A stretch of 54,348 nucleotides of DNA from an uncultured Marinobacter sp. Its GTDB lineage: Bacteria > Pseudomonadota > Gammaproteobacteria > Pseudomonadales > Oleiphilaceae. A program made the translations under genes and the position numbers. The stretch is from NCBI GenBank assembly GCA_913057975.1, contig CAJXOQ010000006.1, positions 1 to 54,348 on the forward strand, read 5' to 3'. Positions 22,997-33,358 of the stretch are shown piece after piece. The first letter of the stretch is position 1; each line of letters begins with the position of its first letter. The notes under the pieces are model-generated. The model was not told the DNA's origin. It searched no databases and was given only the letters and a program-made list of their open reading frames with translations.

Positions 22997-24367
22997 GTGG
23001 CGTTAGCGGCAAAACTGGAACGCTTTTTAGCCGGCAAGGGAATTGCCTATCGGGAACTTGAGATTGATCAGGTGCTTAGCTTTGACGCCGCAGTTATGGC
23101 GTCCGGGCGTCCTCAGGATGAGTTTATCCGGGCAACGCCCCTGATCGACATCAATGGCGTTGTCATGGCCGTTCACGGTTACAACACCAGTCTGGATCTG
23201 GACCTGGTGCACAAGCAGACCGGCCGACGCCTGCAGCCGTTAACGGCCCGCCAGTCCGCCCGGCTGTTTGCCGACTGTGATCCGGGTTTTCAGCCGCCGG
23301 TCGGGGCAGCCTATGATCTGCCGGTACTTGTCGATGAGGGCATCCTGGGGTACCCCCGTACCCTGATGTGCTGCGGAACCGACAATACGCTTCTTGAACT
23401 GGATCGTACCTCTCTGGCAAGGGCTCTGGCAGACGCCACTCAGGGCCACCTGGCGCTTCGTGGGCAAAACAACGATGAGCGTGATGCCCTGACGCTGGAA
23501 GAGGTGGCCGACAAGTTGCAGAAGCTCTATCGCCTGCCGCCGATGCCTGCGCTGGCGCTGCGCATTCTCCGTTTGACGGCCAATTCCGAGGCGACCGCCC
23601 GCGAGCTGGGCGAGCTGATTGAGTTTGACCCCAGCCTTACCGCGCAGATCATGCGCTATGCCCGTTCCGCTCTATTCAACTATCCCGGTCAGATCAACTC
23701 GGTACAGGAAGCGGTGACCCGGGTGCTTGGGTTCGACCGTGTTGCCCATATCGCGCTGGGTATCGCGTCGGTGCGTGCTTTCGAAGTGCCCCGTCAGGGC
23801 ATGCTTGGGATGGACCAGTTCTGGCGCCACTCCTTGTATAACGCGTTTGTGTGCCAGCGTATGGCGCCAAAGTGTCATTCAGACAAAGGCCTGGCGTATC
23901 TGTGTGGCCTGCTGCACAACTTTGGCCTACTGCTGGTCGGCCACCTGTTTGCCCAGGAATTTGACGAGCTGAATGCGTTGCGTGAAGCCAATCCCGACGC
24001 CAGTATGCACTCGCTGGAGCAGCAGGTGTTCGGGGCCAGCAACGACCAACAGATGCTGGCGGTTGGCCACGGCGCCATTGGTGGCATCCTTCACCGGCTT
24101 TGGGAACTGCCTGACCCGGTGGTCAAGGCCGCGGGCATGCACCAGAAGGCCGGCTATCATGGCGAGCATGAACCGTATGTGCTTATGGTCCAGTTGGCCA
24201 ATGGGCTGCTGAAGGAAAGGGGGATTGGGGATGAATTCAACCCGGATGATATTGTCTCCCTTGCGTCGTCCCTCGGGCTTTCGGAAGGGGATATCGCCCG
24301 TCTGAACGAGGAGATTGACAACGTGTCTGGGGAGCTGGACGCGCTGGCATTATCCCTGTCATCCTGA
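22997..24367 (+). CDS. YbaK-like editing domain fused to an HDOD domain
   Basis: A 456-residue protein. Residues 1 to about 155 resemble YbaK/ProX, a domain that deacylates mischarged tRNA. Residues about 165-375 form an HDOD domain (LYRLPPMPALALRILRL, IEFDPSLTAQIMRYA, ALGIASVRAF), a metal-free HD-like signalling module. The start is GTG at 22997 with AGGAG 7 nt upstream. HDOD proteins often act in c-di-GMP or motility circuits, but no output domain is present here. Whether the YbaK part still edits or has become a ligand-binding sensor cannot be told from sequence. Confidence 0.85.
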   Translation: MALAAKLERFLAGKGIAYRELEIDQVLSFDAAVMASGRPQDEFIRATPLIDINGVVMAVHGYNTSLDLDLVHKQTGRRLQPLTARQSARLFADCDPGFQPPVGAAYDLPVLVDEGILGYPRTLMCCGTDNTLLELDRTSLARALADATQGHLALRGQNNDERDALTLEEVADKLQKLYRLPPMPALALRILRLTANSEATARELGELIEFDPSLTAQIMRYARSALFNYPGQINSVQEAVTRVLGFDRVAHIALGIASVRAFEVPRQGMLGMDQFWRHSLYNAFVCQRMAPKCHSDKGLAYLCGLLHNFGLLLVGHLFAQEFDELNALREANPDASMHSLEQQVFGASNDQQMLAVGHGAIGGILHRLWELPDPVVKAAGMHQKAGYHGEHEPYVLMVQLANGLLKERGIGDEFNPDDIVSLASSLGLSEGDIARLNEEIDNVSGELDALALSLSS

Positions 24368-24442
24368 CCTTCGAGCACTATCAACCACAGCCTGCAACTC
24401 ACAGCCCGATGTAACCTTTTGGTGCATGCTACGGAGGTCCAC

Positions 24443-24471
24443 TTTCTATGAGGGGGCTGAGTTCGTATAAT
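24443..24471 (+). promoter_or_regulatory. Candidate sigma-70 promoter for adk
   Basis: A perfect -10 hexamer TATAAT at 24466-24471 has a weak -35 (TTTCTA, 24443-24448) at 17-bp spacing. It would give a leader of roughly 105 nt before the adk ATG. Confidence 0.55.
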
Positions 24472-24512
24472 GCGCCTTCCTTGGCAGGGGCTGCGGGCTC
24501 GTTGCTGCCGAG

Positions 24513-24550
24513 AAGCTGTCGCAAAGCTGCCGGGTTTTGCAACAGCTTTT
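24513..24550 (+). terminator. Terminator-like hairpin in the adk leader
   Basis: AAGCTGTCGCAAA (24513-24525) pairs with TTTGCAACAGCTT (24536-24548), with a single C-A mismatch, and the stem runs into TTTT. It lies downstream of the candidate promoter at 24443-24471 and 35 nt before the adk ATG. It therefore either ends read-through from upstream or acts as an attenuator of adk. Confidence 0.55.
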
Positions 24551-24563
24551 CAAATGATAATGA

Positions 24564-25238
<675 letters not shown>

Positions 25239-25242
25239 CCTC

Positions 25243-25938
25243 GTGAAATTACTGGCACTGGATACCTCATCAGAGGGCTGCTCAGCAGCTCTGCTGGTGG
25301 ATAACAGCTTGGTGGAGCGGTTCGACTTGGCTCCCCGGGGCCACACCCGTCTGTTGATGCCGATGATCCGCGAGCTTCTCGCCGAGAAGAAATTGGTGCC
25401 GGCGGACCTCGATGCGCTTGCATTTGCCTGTGGTCCGGGCTCGTTCACGGGTCTTCGCATTGCCACGGGGGTTGTTCAGGGGCTGGCCTATGGTCTCGGA
25501 ATTCCCGTTATTCCGGTTTCATCCCTGGCAGCCGTTGCCGAGGATGCGACACACCACTGGCAGATGCTGGACGGCGACGCCGTTGCAGTGGCCTTCGATG
25601 CCCGCATGGGTGAAGTGTATTGGGCCTGTTATATCTGCAAGGATGGGCAGCCAGAGTTGATGGGGCACGAACAGGTGTGCGCTCCGGCGTCTGTGGCTCT
25701 GGCTGATGGCGCATCCCGATGGTTTGGTGCCGGCCAGGGATGGAACCTGAAAGAAAACTTCCCGGATGGTGTTGCCGCAACCATGCAGCACCTCGACGAG
25801 ACTCTGGTGCCCAGGGCGTCCAGAGTGGCGGAGATCGCTGCCCGCGCCTTTCGTGCGGGAGCGGGGGTGCCGGCCGAACAGGCGCAACCGGTTTATATTC
25901 GTGATGAAGTGGCCTGGAAAAAACTGCCCGGCCGCTGA
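25243..25938 (+). CDS. tsaB: tRNA threonylcarbamoyladenosine biosynthesis protein TsaB
   Basis: A 231-residue ASKHA-fold partner of TsaD in making t6A37 on tRNAs that read ANN codons. The start LLALDTSSEGCSAALL and the block FACGPGSFTGLRIA are typical. The start is GTG at 25243, 4 nt after adk. Length matches E. coli TsaB (231). Confidence 0.95.
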   Translation: MKLLALDTSSEGCSAALLVDNSLVERFDLAPRGHTRLLMPMIRELLAEKKLVPADLDALAFACGPGSFTGLRIATGVVQGLAYGLGIPVIPVSSLAAVAEDATHHWQMLDGDAVAVAFDARMGEVYWACYICKDGQPELMGHEQVCAPASVALADGASRWFGAGQGWNLKENFPDGVAATMQHLDETLVPRASRVAEIAARAFRAGAGVPAEQAQPVYIRDEVAWKKLPGR

Positions 25939-25974
25939 CAACAATCTCACTGCTACCACCCGGAATCACTGCCG

Positions 25975-26772
25975 ATGGAACTGTGGCACATTATTGTATT
26001 GGCCGTTGTACAGGGGCTGACGGAGTTTCTGCCGATCAGCAGTTCGGCCCATCTGATTCTTCCTTCACAGGTATTCGGCTGGCCGGATCAGGGCCTCGCC
26101 TTCGATGTCGCTGTTCATGTAGGGACGTTGGCAGCTGTGGTCTGGTACTTTCGCTCGGAGGTGGCTCGCCTAACGGTCGCCTGGGTCGGAGACACGGCTC
26201 GGGGCCGTGTCAGGCAGGACAGTGGCCTTGCGTGGGCGGTCATAGCCGGCACGGTTCCGGCCGGACTGGCGGGTCTGCTGCTTAATGATTTCATTGAAAC
26301 CTCTCTGCGTTCGGGGTTGGTGATTGCGGTTTCGACCATCGGCTTTGGTTTGGTGCTGTGGTGGTCAGACGCGGTGGGGCGTCGCAAACGGGACCTGCCG
26401 GCATTGACCATGAAAGATGCGGTGATCATCGGCGTGGCTCAGGCGCTGGCTCTGATCCCGGGCACTTCCCGATCCGGTATTACCATCACGGCGGCTCTGT
26501 TTCTCGGGTTTGGACGAGAGGCCGCTGCCCGATTCTCGTTCCTGTTGTCGATCCCGCTGATTCTCGCGGCCGGACTGCTGAAAACCCTGGAGTTGGTGGA
26601 GCAGGGCGGGGCCACCGACTGGGCCGGGATTGCCCTGGGTGCTGCGCTGTCATTTGTCAGTGCCGTGGTCTGTATTCACCTGTTCCTCAAATTTCTTGAG
26701 CAGCTTGGCCTGATGCCGTTCGTTATATACCGCCTGGTACTCGGTCTGCTGTTGCTTGTTATGCTCTGGTAG
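25975..26772 (+). CDS. uppP: Undecaprenyl-diphosphatase (BacA/UppP)
   Basis: A 265-residue multi-pass inner-membrane enzyme that recycles undecaprenyl pyrophosphate, the carrier for peptidoglycan precursors; its activity confers bacitracin tolerance. Both catalytic boxes are visible: GLTEFLPISSSAHLIL near the N-terminus and IPGTSRSGIT in the middle. Hydrophobicity suggests about eight membrane segments. It follows tsaB by 36 nt on the same strand. Confidence 0.95.
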   Translation: MELWHIIVLAVVQGLTEFLPISSSAHLILPSQVFGWPDQGLAFDVAVHVGTLAAVVWYFRSEVARLTVAWVGDTARGRVRQDSGLAWAVIAGTVPAGLAGLLLNDFIETSLRSGLVIAVSTIGFGLVLWWSDAVGRRKRDLPALTMKDAVIIGVAQALALIPGTSRSGITITAALFLGFGREAAARFSFLLSIPLILAAGLLKTLELVEQGGATDWAGIALGAALSFVSAVVCIHLFLKFLEQLGLMPFVIYRLVLGLLLLVMLW

Positions 26773-26857
26773 GGTAAAAATTGAACAGCCTGCTTCAAAA
26801 TCGGCTCGGGATCTTCCATAATCCAGAATCTGTGGTCTTTATAACCGGTGTGCCAGA

Positions 26858-27220
26858 ATGATCGGTGGTGTTAACCCAAACAGCAGTCTCCCTTTCCAGT
26901 CCGGCAATAGTAGCCCGGTTCGTGAGCGCAGTGACGTTGCCCGGGCGCCTGCGTCCGCACCCGATAACGACAGCCAGGCAGTTCGCCGTGATCTCACCGA
27001 TGCACAGTCCCCCAACGCCGAACAACGGCCGATTCCTTCTGCTGAGTCGCTTGAGCGCCGGGTCGAGGCGCGTCAGGCTGCGGAGGATGTGCGCCTGGAG
27101 CGTTTCCGCGCCGATGAAGTTTCCCTGAGCACCTCCAGAGCCCTGTCCACGTTTGCCGATGTCGCCGCCGGAGGCGATGTCGCGGATGCAGGGCTCTCAG
27201 GCATCGATATCCTGGTTTGA
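26858..27220 (+). CDS. Small, probably disordered protein of unknown function
   Basis: A 120-residue protein without a signal peptide or membrane segment. The first half is rich in Ser, Pro, Asn and Ala and looks disordered. The second half (about 60-105) is a charged helix rich in Arg, Glu and Ala ([20 protein letters not shown]), followed by an Ala/Gly-rich tail ending GIDILV. I do not recognise the family. It seems real because its TGA shares a base with the rsmJ ATG (TGATG) and it fills the gap between uppP and rsmJ on the same strand. The ribosome-binding site is weak. Confidence 0.6.
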   Translation: MIGGVNPNSSLPFQSGNSSPVRERSDVARAPASAPDNDSQAVRRDLTDAQSPNAEQRPIPSAESLERRVEARQAAEDVRLERFRADEVSLSTSRALSTFADVAAGGDVADAGLSGIDILV

Positions 27221-28029
27221 TGCCGCCTGGAAACACCCTGTCCGAACTCGCAGTCGGCTGCAGCCCTCTTGGTGACTTCCACGCCGCACGTTCTCTGGCT
27301 GAAACATTGTCGCTGCCCCTGCTGGGCACGCTTCGTCCGCGAGACGTTCGTGACTACCCAGTGCTGCTGTTTCTGGACGAAAATGGTCTTGGCCTACAGG
27401 TGACCGGCAAGGGGGCTCCAGGGCCTGTCAGGGCCGAGTTTGTGACCGGGAAGGCGGGATACCGGAGAGAGCACGGCGGTGGCACCGGCCAGCTGATTGC
27501 CAAGGCCGTTGGCCTGAAGAAAGCCCGCCAGTCCCTTCATGTTCTGGATGCAACTGCTGGCCTTGGTCAGGATGCGTTTGTACTGGCCTCCCTGGGCTGC
27601 AGGTTAACCCTTTTTGAACGTTCGCCGGTTATCCATGCGTTGCTTAGTGATGGACTTTCCCGCGCGGCGCTGAATGAGCAAAGCGCGCCCATTGTTGCCC
27701 GGATGGCACTGCAGTCGGGTAGCAGTATCGACTGGTTATCGCAGGCGGGCGCGGGCGCCGCGGATGTGATCTACCTTGACCCGATGTTTCCCCATCGCGA
27801 CAAGTCGGCCCTGGTCAAGAAGGAAATGCAGGTGTTCCGCACGGTGGTGGGAGACGACGATGACTCACCGGCGTTGTTGAAGGCCGCGTTGGCGGTGGCA
27901 ACCTACCGCGTTGTCGTCAAACGCCCGCGCAAGGCGGAGCCAGTGAGTGGCCCCGAACCCACCACCCGTATCGAAGGGAAGAGCAGCCGGTACGACATCT
28001 ACTCCATCAAGGCGTTTCCCGCCGGATAG
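27220..28029 (+). CDS. rsmJ: 16S rRNA (guanine-1516-N2)-methyltransferase
   Basis: A 269-residue SAM-dependent methyltransferase of the RsmJ (YhiQ) family. Residues about 105-125 hold the SAM loop ([18 protein letters not shown]). YLDPMFPHR is the family's DPPY-like catalytic motif, and [11 protein letters not shown] follows. The ATG at 27220 overlaps the stop of the preceding gene; a TTG one codon earlier is less likely. It converges on plsB with 14 nt between the stops. Confidence 0.93.
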   Translation: MPPGNTLSELAVGCSPLGDFHAARSLAETLSLPLLGTLRPRDVRDYPVLLFLDENGLGLQVTGKGAPGPVRAEFVTGKAGYRREHGGGTGQLIAKAVGLKKARQSLHVLDATAGLGQDAFVLASLGCRLTLFERSPVIHALLSDGLSRAALNEQSAPIVARMALQSGSSIDWLSQAGAGAADVIYLDPMFPHRDKSALVKKEMQVFRTVVGDDDDSPALLKAALAVATYRVVVKRPRKAEPVSGPEPTTRIEGKSSRYDIYSIKAFPAG

Positions 28030-28043
28030 GTCACCGGCCGCGT

Positions 28044-30512
28044 TCAGGCCCCAAGCATGGTCACCTGCTGAATGGCCTGGCGTTTTTCCACACTTAGCAC
28101 CAACCGTGCGTCTTCCGCTACTTCATCCAGGCCGTCGGTGTAGCACAGCAGCCCGTCGTCATCGGTGGTGATAACGCCATTGTGCTGCATGTTGGCGATG
28201 AAGTTACGGAACAGGGTCTTGTCGAAGAACTCCGGCGCATTGAGGCCGAACAGGATGGACATACGCTCGGCCAGAAGCGTGCTCTGCTCTTCCAGTTCGC
28301 CGGCGGTAATCTTACCCGACCCGTATTTGCGCAAGATGCCGATGGCAATGTGATAGCGTTCTAGGGTCTGGATGATGAACCGTGACAGCACTCGCAGGCG
28401 CAGCATGGCATCGGTGCCTTCCTCGGGGCGGCTGATCCTGTCTTCCTCTTCTTCGAACAGCAACCCTTTCGCCAATAGAACGTCGATCCATTGGTTGATG
28501 ACCCCGTCAATCTCCTCGGCATCGTATTTGAGGAACAGTTCGGATTTCAGATAGGGGTAAGCCACGCTGGCCAGGAACTCAATCTTGTCCCGGCGCAGGG
28601 AGTTCTTGTTCTCGAACAGGCTCGCGATTAGAGAAGGCAGGGCAAACAGGTGTTGGATATTGTTGCGGTAATAGGTCATCAGGATCGCGTTGCTGCCTTC
28701 CAGCGCGATGATGTCACCCAATTTCTGGGGCTGGCGCGTGATCAGTCCCATGTTTTCGCAGTAGTCGACCCAATCCTTGCCACTGCCTTCCGGCAGCGTG
28801 ATGGTGTCGGCGTAGGGAAACGCTTTCAGCAGGTCGGCATACTGGTCCATCAGGCGGATCAACTGGCCTTCATCCATAGCCAGGCGATCGGTGCCCAGCA
28901 AGACCGTCGCGGTCATGCCAATGGGATTGACGGCTACAGATGCGTTAATGCTGGACGCAACACGATTGGACAGTTCAGACACTGCCTGATTGAGCCATTT
29001 TGGCCGGTACTCGGAATCGTAGGCTTCTTTCCGCCAGCTTGGTTCGACCTCGTTCAGTACCTCCGCAAGAGGAATCGCTTCACCGAAGTTTACAGCGACC
29101 TGACCAAATGAGTTGCTCAACTTGCGAACCGTCTTGGCAATCGCAAACACGCTCTCTTTCTGTTTTTTCTTGCCCCGTAATTCACCGAGGTAAGAGCGGC
29201 CTTCCATCACCTTCTCGTAACCGATGTATACCGGGACGAACACGATGGGTTTGCGATGGTCCCGCAGGAAGCTGCGGACGGTCATGGACAGCATGCCGGG
29301 ACGAGGCTGGAGCATGCGGCCAGTACGGCTGCGCCCGCCCTCGACGAAGTACTCAACGGAATAGCCGCGGGAGAACATTACGTGCATGTATTCGTTGAAA
29401 ACCGTGGCGTAGAGTGGGTTGTCACGGAAGCTCCGACGCATGAAGAACGCGCCGCCGCGTCGCAAGATGGGGCCAACAATAGGCATGTTCAGGTTGATGC
29501 CCGCAGCAATGTGCGGGGGCATCAGTCCGTTCTTATAGAGCACGTAGGATAGCAGCAGGTAATCAATATGGGAGCGATGGCAGGGAACATACACTACGGC
29601 ATTGTCCTGAGCTTCTTCCTTGGCAACGCGGATGTTATTGATAGCGATGCCGTTGTAGATACGGTTCCACAGCCATGACAGCACCACTTCCAGAAAACGT
29701 ATGGTCACGATGGACATGCTGGCAGCAATCTCGTCCGCGTACTTGTAAGCCTTGGCGCGAACCTTTTCCGGGGGGATGTCATCCTTGCGGGCAGCTTCCC
29801 GGATGGCTTCCTTGACCGCCTGGGTTCGTACCAGTCCACCCACCAATGTGCGGCGGTGAGACAAGTCCGGGCCGAGCACAGCTTGGCGCACGCGGCGGAA
29901 ATGGGTACGGAGAATGCGGGCGAGCTTGCGGTTGGCGCGTTCCTCGCTATGGCGATATTCATCAATCACCTGTCTCAGGGACAGGGGCTGGTTGAACTGC
30001 ACGTAAGTGCTGCGCCCATGCACCATGATGATCAGGAATTTTTGCAAACGCCCAGCCACGGACCAGGTGTCGGACAGCAGCAGTTTGACCAGCGATTTTT
30101 CCTTGTCTGGAGAGCGACCCCAGAACAGCGACACGGGGACGATCTGAACATCCTGCTCAGGGTGTTCCAGGCCATGACGAACCAGCGCGCGGAACTCACT
30201 GGTGGGAACCGGCGTCTGGCGACGACGGAACAGACCACCAATCCGACGGTAGAGAAAAAAGAAGGAGTGGTTCGGACCGTTCTTGACCGGCAGGGACGAC
30301 TCGGCACCAGGCAGGCCGGCTCGCAACACCTCCTGTTCCAGGACCAATCGGCTGGACAGCGAGCTGTACTGCAGTACGTAGCAAACCGGTTTTTCCGGGT
30401 CTACTCCCAGGGCTTCCACGCTGTTGCTGCTCACATCCGTCCGGACCCACAAAAACAGAATTTTGCGAAAAAGGGTCAGGATCAGGCTGCGAAGGCCCAG
30501 GAAAAAACGCAT
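28044..30512 (-). CDS. plsB: Glycerol-3-phosphate 1-O-acyltransferase
   Basis: An 822-residue membrane-associated enzyme that adds the first acyl chain to glycerol 3-phosphate in phospholipid synthesis. The four acyltransferase blocks are visible: the HX4D motif His312-Asp317 in PCHRSHIDYLLL, GGAFFMRRSF, FVEGGRSRTGRM, and IVFVPVYIGYE. Length fits PlsB (E. coli 807). The minus-strand ATG is at 30510-30512. It is divergent from nudC and convergent with rsmJ. In a wax-ester-forming Marinobacter this step competes with neutral-lipid synthesis for acyl chains (inference). Confidence 0.96.
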   Translation of the reverse strand: MRFFLGLRSLILTLFRKILFLWVRTDVSSNSVEALGVDPEKPVCYVLQYSSLSSRLVLEQEVLRAGLPGAESSLPVKNGPNHSFFFLYRRIGGLFRRRQTPVPTSEFRALVRHGLEHPEQDVQIVPVSLFWGRSPDKEKSLVKLLLSDTWSVAGRLQKFLIIMVHGRSTYVQFNQPLSLRQVIDEYRHSEERANRKLARILRTHFRRVRQAVLGPDLSHRRTLVGGLVRTQAVKEAIREAARKDDIPPEKVRAKAYKYADEIAASMSIVTIRFLEVVLSWLWNRIYNGIAINNIRVAKEEAQDNAVVYVPCHRSHIDYLLLSYVLYKNGLMPPHIAAGINLNMPIVGPILRRGGAFFMRRSFRDNPLYATVFNEYMHVMFSRGYSVEYFVEGGRSRTGRMLQPRPGMLSMTVRSFLRDHRKPIVFVPVYIGYEKVMEGRSYLGELRGKKKQKESVFAIAKTVRKLSNSFGQVAVNFGEAIPLAEVLNEVEPSWRKEAYDSEYRPKWLNQAVSELSNRVASSINASVAVNPIGMTATVLLGTDRLAMDEGQLIRLMDQYADLLKAFPYADTITLPEGSGKDWVDYCENMGLITRQPQKLGDIIALEGSNAILMTYYRNNIQHLFALPSLIASLFENKNSLRRDKIEFLASVAYPYLKSELFLKYDAEEIDGVINQWIDVLLAKGLLFEEEEDRISRPEEGTDAMLRLRVLSRFIIQTLERYHIAIGILRKYGSGKITAGELEEQSTLLAERMSILFGLNAPEFFDKTLFRNFIANMQHNGVITTDDDGLLCYTDGLDEVAEDARLVLSVEKRQAIQQVTMLGA

Positions 30513-30654
30513 AAACGGTCGCTCCGGTTCACAAAACAGGCGGTAAGTTTACTTGGTTGCATGCAGCGCGGAAAGCCATGCGGTCGTTCTGTTGTGTTGT
30601 GCCGCTGTGATACATTTCCAGCTCTACCTACATAATAGCTTCTGGACACGGATT

Positions 30655-31476
30655 ATGGCGCTATGGACTCCCGGCTGGTCTCCGAAAGGGCCCGACGATG
30701 ACGATCTTGTGCTGGCCATCGATGGTGATGCGGTGCTGAAGCCCGACGTTGGCTGGCTGAAGCCCTGGCGGATGATTGCCCCTGGTACGCACGGTGATAT
30801 CGGGCCGGTTTATGTTGGCCAGATGGACGGCAAGGCTGTCTACGTGGCCGAAGCCGACGCGGCCAGTCTGGCCGGATCTACAGAACCGGTGACGCTTCGC
30901 GAAGCGCTGCTGATGATGGAGGATGCCCCCGCGGAAATGCTGGGTACCGCGTTCCAGGTGCATCAGTGGTGGCGGGATCACCGCTTCTGCGGCCGCTGTG
31001 GTGAATTGACGGATCTGCACCCGTTGGAAAGGGCCAAGTGGTGCAAGCCCTGTGGCATTCCCTGGTATCCCAGGCTGGCGCCCTGCGTGATTGTGGTTAT
31101 CCGCCGTGGTGAACGCATGTTGCTTGCCCGGTCATCGCGGACGAAGCGTCATTATTTCAGCCTGATTGCGGGCTTTGTGGAGCCGGGTGAAACCATCGAA
31201 GCGGCGGTTGCCCGGGAAGTGAAAGAGGAAACCGGCCTTGAGGTTAGTGGGGTTCGCTACCACTCCTCTCAGCCATGGCCGTTTCCCCATCAGTTAATGC
31301 TGGGCTTTTTTGCGGACTACGCCGGTGGCGAGCTGGTGCTGCAGGAAGACGAAATTGCGGAAGCGGACTGGTTTCTGCCGGGCGATATGCCACCTGTACC
31401 ACCGGTAACAACCATATCCGGCGGCCTGATCCAGGCCATGGCGCGGGAAATAGAAGGGCAGGGGGCACCGTCGTGA
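30655..31476 (+). CDS. nudC: NAD+ diphosphatase / NAD-RNA decapping enzyme
   Basis: A 273-residue Nudix hydrolase that cleaves NAD(H) and removes NAD caps from RNA 5' ends. The zinc ribbon is formed by Cys112, Cys115 (CGRC), Cys130 and Cys133 (CKPC). The Nudix box runs from about 173 to 195 (GFVEPGET ... REVKEETGL), and the NAD-specific motif SQPWPFP lies at about 205-211. The ATG at 30655 is chosen because the zinc ribbon and Nudix box then fall at usual distances; the frame is open to 30553. Its TGA overlaps the murI GTG start. Confidence 0.94.
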   Translation: MALWTPGWSPKGPDDDDLVLAIDGDAVLKPDVGWLKPWRMIAPGTHGDIGPVYVGQMDGKAVYVAEADAASLAGSTEPVTLREALLMMEDAPAEMLGTAFQVHQWWRDHRFCGRCGELTDLHPLERAKWCKPCGIPWYPRLAPCVIVVIRRGERMLLARSSRTKRHYFSLIAGFVEPGETIEAAVAREVKEETGLEVSGVRYHSSQPWPFPHQLMLGFFADYAGGELVLQEDEIAEADWFLPGDMPPVPPVTTISGGLIQAMAREIEGQGAPS

Positions 31477-32324
31477 CCGTGCCAAGAGTGCTGGTCTTTG
31501 ATTCAGGCGTTGGAGGGTTGAGCGTCGCTGCCTGCATCCACCGACAATTGCCGGGGGTGAAGCTGGTGTACCTGGCTGATAACGCTGGATTTCCCTACGG
31601 CGCCCAGCCGGAATCGGTGGTGATTGAGCGCAGCCAGACACTGATCCGGCTGGCGCTGTCGGAATTTCCCTGTGATGTCATTGTGGTGGCGTGCAACACT
31701 GCGAGCACTGTGGTGTTGCCGCATCTTCGGACCATGACACCGATACCGGTGATCGGCGTGGTGCCGGCGGTAAAGCCTGCGGCAGCGGTGTCTGAAAACC
31801 GCCGTATTGGTCTGCTGGCCACCCCCGCCACTGTTCGTCGACCCTACCTTGCCGACCTGATTGACGAGTTTGCCAGTGATTGCACGGTGGAACGGCTGGG
31901 ACATCCGGACTTGGTGCAATGGATCGAAAATCTGGTGTCCGGTTCGCCAGTCCCCGAACAGGCCTTGTCCGTGGCATTGCAACCATTCCGGGACGTGGGA
32001 GTGGACACTGTGGTTCTGGGCTGCACTCATTACCCGCTGATAAAGGATCTGCTGCAGAGCCAGTTGCCGACCGTAAAACATTGGGTGGATTCCGGAGAGG
32101 CCATCGCCCGTCGGGCGGCCTGGTTATTCGAACAGCAGGGGCTGGAAGTGAAAAGTCTTATGGCCCTCAACAGCGATGGGGATATGGTTGATGCCGCCCT
32201 GTTTTCCGGGGACATCCCACGAGGTATCGGGGAGTTCCTGGATGGGCTTAGCCTGGCCACCAACGACATCCGTGGTAACTGGTCCTCGTCGGCAGCCGGT
32301 GCTACAGCAAGCGGGTCAGCTTGA
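31473..32324 (+). CDS. murI: Glutamate racemase
   Basis: A 283-residue racemase supplying D-glutamate for peptidoglycan. Both catalytic cysteines are present: Cys74 in ACNTAST and Cys184 in GCTHYPL; DSGVGGLS opens the protein. The GTG at 31473 overlaps the nudC stop (GTGA) and has AGGGGG upstream. The last 23 nt overlap the 3' end of the convergent DUF2156 gene, so the two transcripts share antisense sequence. Confidence 0.95.
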   Translation: MTVPRVLVFDSGVGGLSVAACIHRQLPGVKLVYLADNAGFPYGAQPESVVIERSQTLIRLALSEFPCDVIVVACNTASTVVLPHLRTMTPIPVIGVVPAVKPAAAVSENRRIGLLATPATVRRPYLADLIDEFASDCTVERLGHPDLVQWIENLVSGSPVPEQALSVALQPFRDVGVDTVVLGCTHYPLIKDLLQSQLPTVKHWVDSGEAIARRAAWLFEQQGLEVKSLMALNSDGDMVDAALFSGDIPRGIGEFLDGLSLATNDIRGNWSSSAAGATASGSA

Positions 32325-33309
32325 ACATGGCCAGGAACTCCAGTGCCGGTAAGGAGCGGCGGTGGCAACAGTAGGTTTTGAAATTGTCACCACGGAACCG
32401 TGACTTGGTAAATTCCAGGCCCTTGAAGTTGTATAGGAAGTTCCCCTTCTCATACAGGCCGTGCATGATGCGCTTGAGCAGCCGGCTTTCCTGATGCTCG
32501 GTAGCCGGGTCCAGGGATAGCGGAATCAAACCGAGATCCAGGTAGGGCACGCCTTCGGCCTTGAACACATCCATGGCATGGGCCATCAGGGTGTAGAAAA
32601 TACCCTGGCGAAAATCCGCGTTAGCCCTCGAGATGTTAGGCACGTAACTGATGATCTCGTTATTGCGGTAGATGGGGTCGAAGTAAATAAAGCCCACCGC
32701 CTTGCCATCCTGGTACGCGTAGAAATGGCGCTCGTTCTCCCTGTACTCCATCTCCATGGGACGTATCAGGAAACGGATCTCCTTACTCTTGCATTTACGG
32801 GTGCGAATCCAGGCATCGGATATTTCGCGGGTGTGGTCATCACTGAAGCGCTCCTTCACGGTAATGCCGTTCTTCTCCGCCTGGTTAAGGGCCGTGCGCA
32901 GGATCTGTTTTTTCTTTCCGCTGAGCGACCAGTTCTTCAAGTTGATACGGGATTCGCTGCCGAACTGGGTGCCAAACAGGCCAAAGCGACGGTAGAGGTA
33001 GTCCACGACGGATTTGGAAACCTGGATATAGCAGGCGGAAGGGAAGCGTTGGTGAAACTGTTCCAGAATCACCTCAAAGTGTTCCGGGGCAGTGACCGGG
33101 TCGGAGAGTACGAAAGTGCCGCCCCATTTGCGCATATAGGCGAGGTAGCCAACGCCAGGTACATCGAAATACTGCATCTCAGGTTGTAACGTCGAGAACG
33201 ATTGGGAATGGGTGCCGTATTTCTTGAGGTAACTGATGCGCTCCGGAAAGGTGAACGCACCTTCGTCCAGCGAGCGGACGCCATCGAGTGAAAGAATCTG
33301 GTCTGACAT
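32302..33309 (-). CDS. DUF2156-family acyltransferase-like protein
   Basis: A 335-residue soluble protein resembling the C-terminal catalytic half of bacterial lysyl-phosphatidylglycerol synthases (DUF2156, tandem GNAT-like folds), without the membrane flippase half. Supporting stretches are LAYMRKWGGTFVLSDPV near the N-terminus, FYAYQDGKAVGFIYFDPI, and PYLDLGLIPLSL. GGGGGAG lies 7 nt before the ATG. It is the second gene of a two-gene unit, 49 nt after the methyltransferase gene on the same strand. Substrate unknown: aminoacylation or acylation of a lipid or small molecule is possible. It overlaps murI tail to tail by 23 nt. Confidence 0.8.
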   Translation of the reverse strand: MSDQILSLDGVRSLDEGAFTFPERISYLKKYGTHSQSFSTLQPEMQYFDVPGVGYLAYMRKWGGTFVLSDPVTAPEHFEVILEQFHQRFPSACYIQVSKSVVDYLYRRFGLFGTQFGSESRINLKNWSLSGKKKQILRTALNQAEKNGITVKERFSDDHTREISDAWIRTRKCKSKEIRFLIRPMEMEYRENERHFYAYQDGKAVGFIYFDPIYRNNEIISYVPNISRANADFRQGIFYTLMAHAMDVFKAEGVPYLDLGLIPLSLDPATEHQESRLLKRIMHGLYEKGNFLYNFKGLEFTKSRFRGDNFKTYCCHRRSLPALEFLAMFKLTRLL

Positions 33310-33358
33310 TGTGAAACTCCCCCGTTTATTGTTGTAAATCCGGTGTGAGGCCTCGTGT

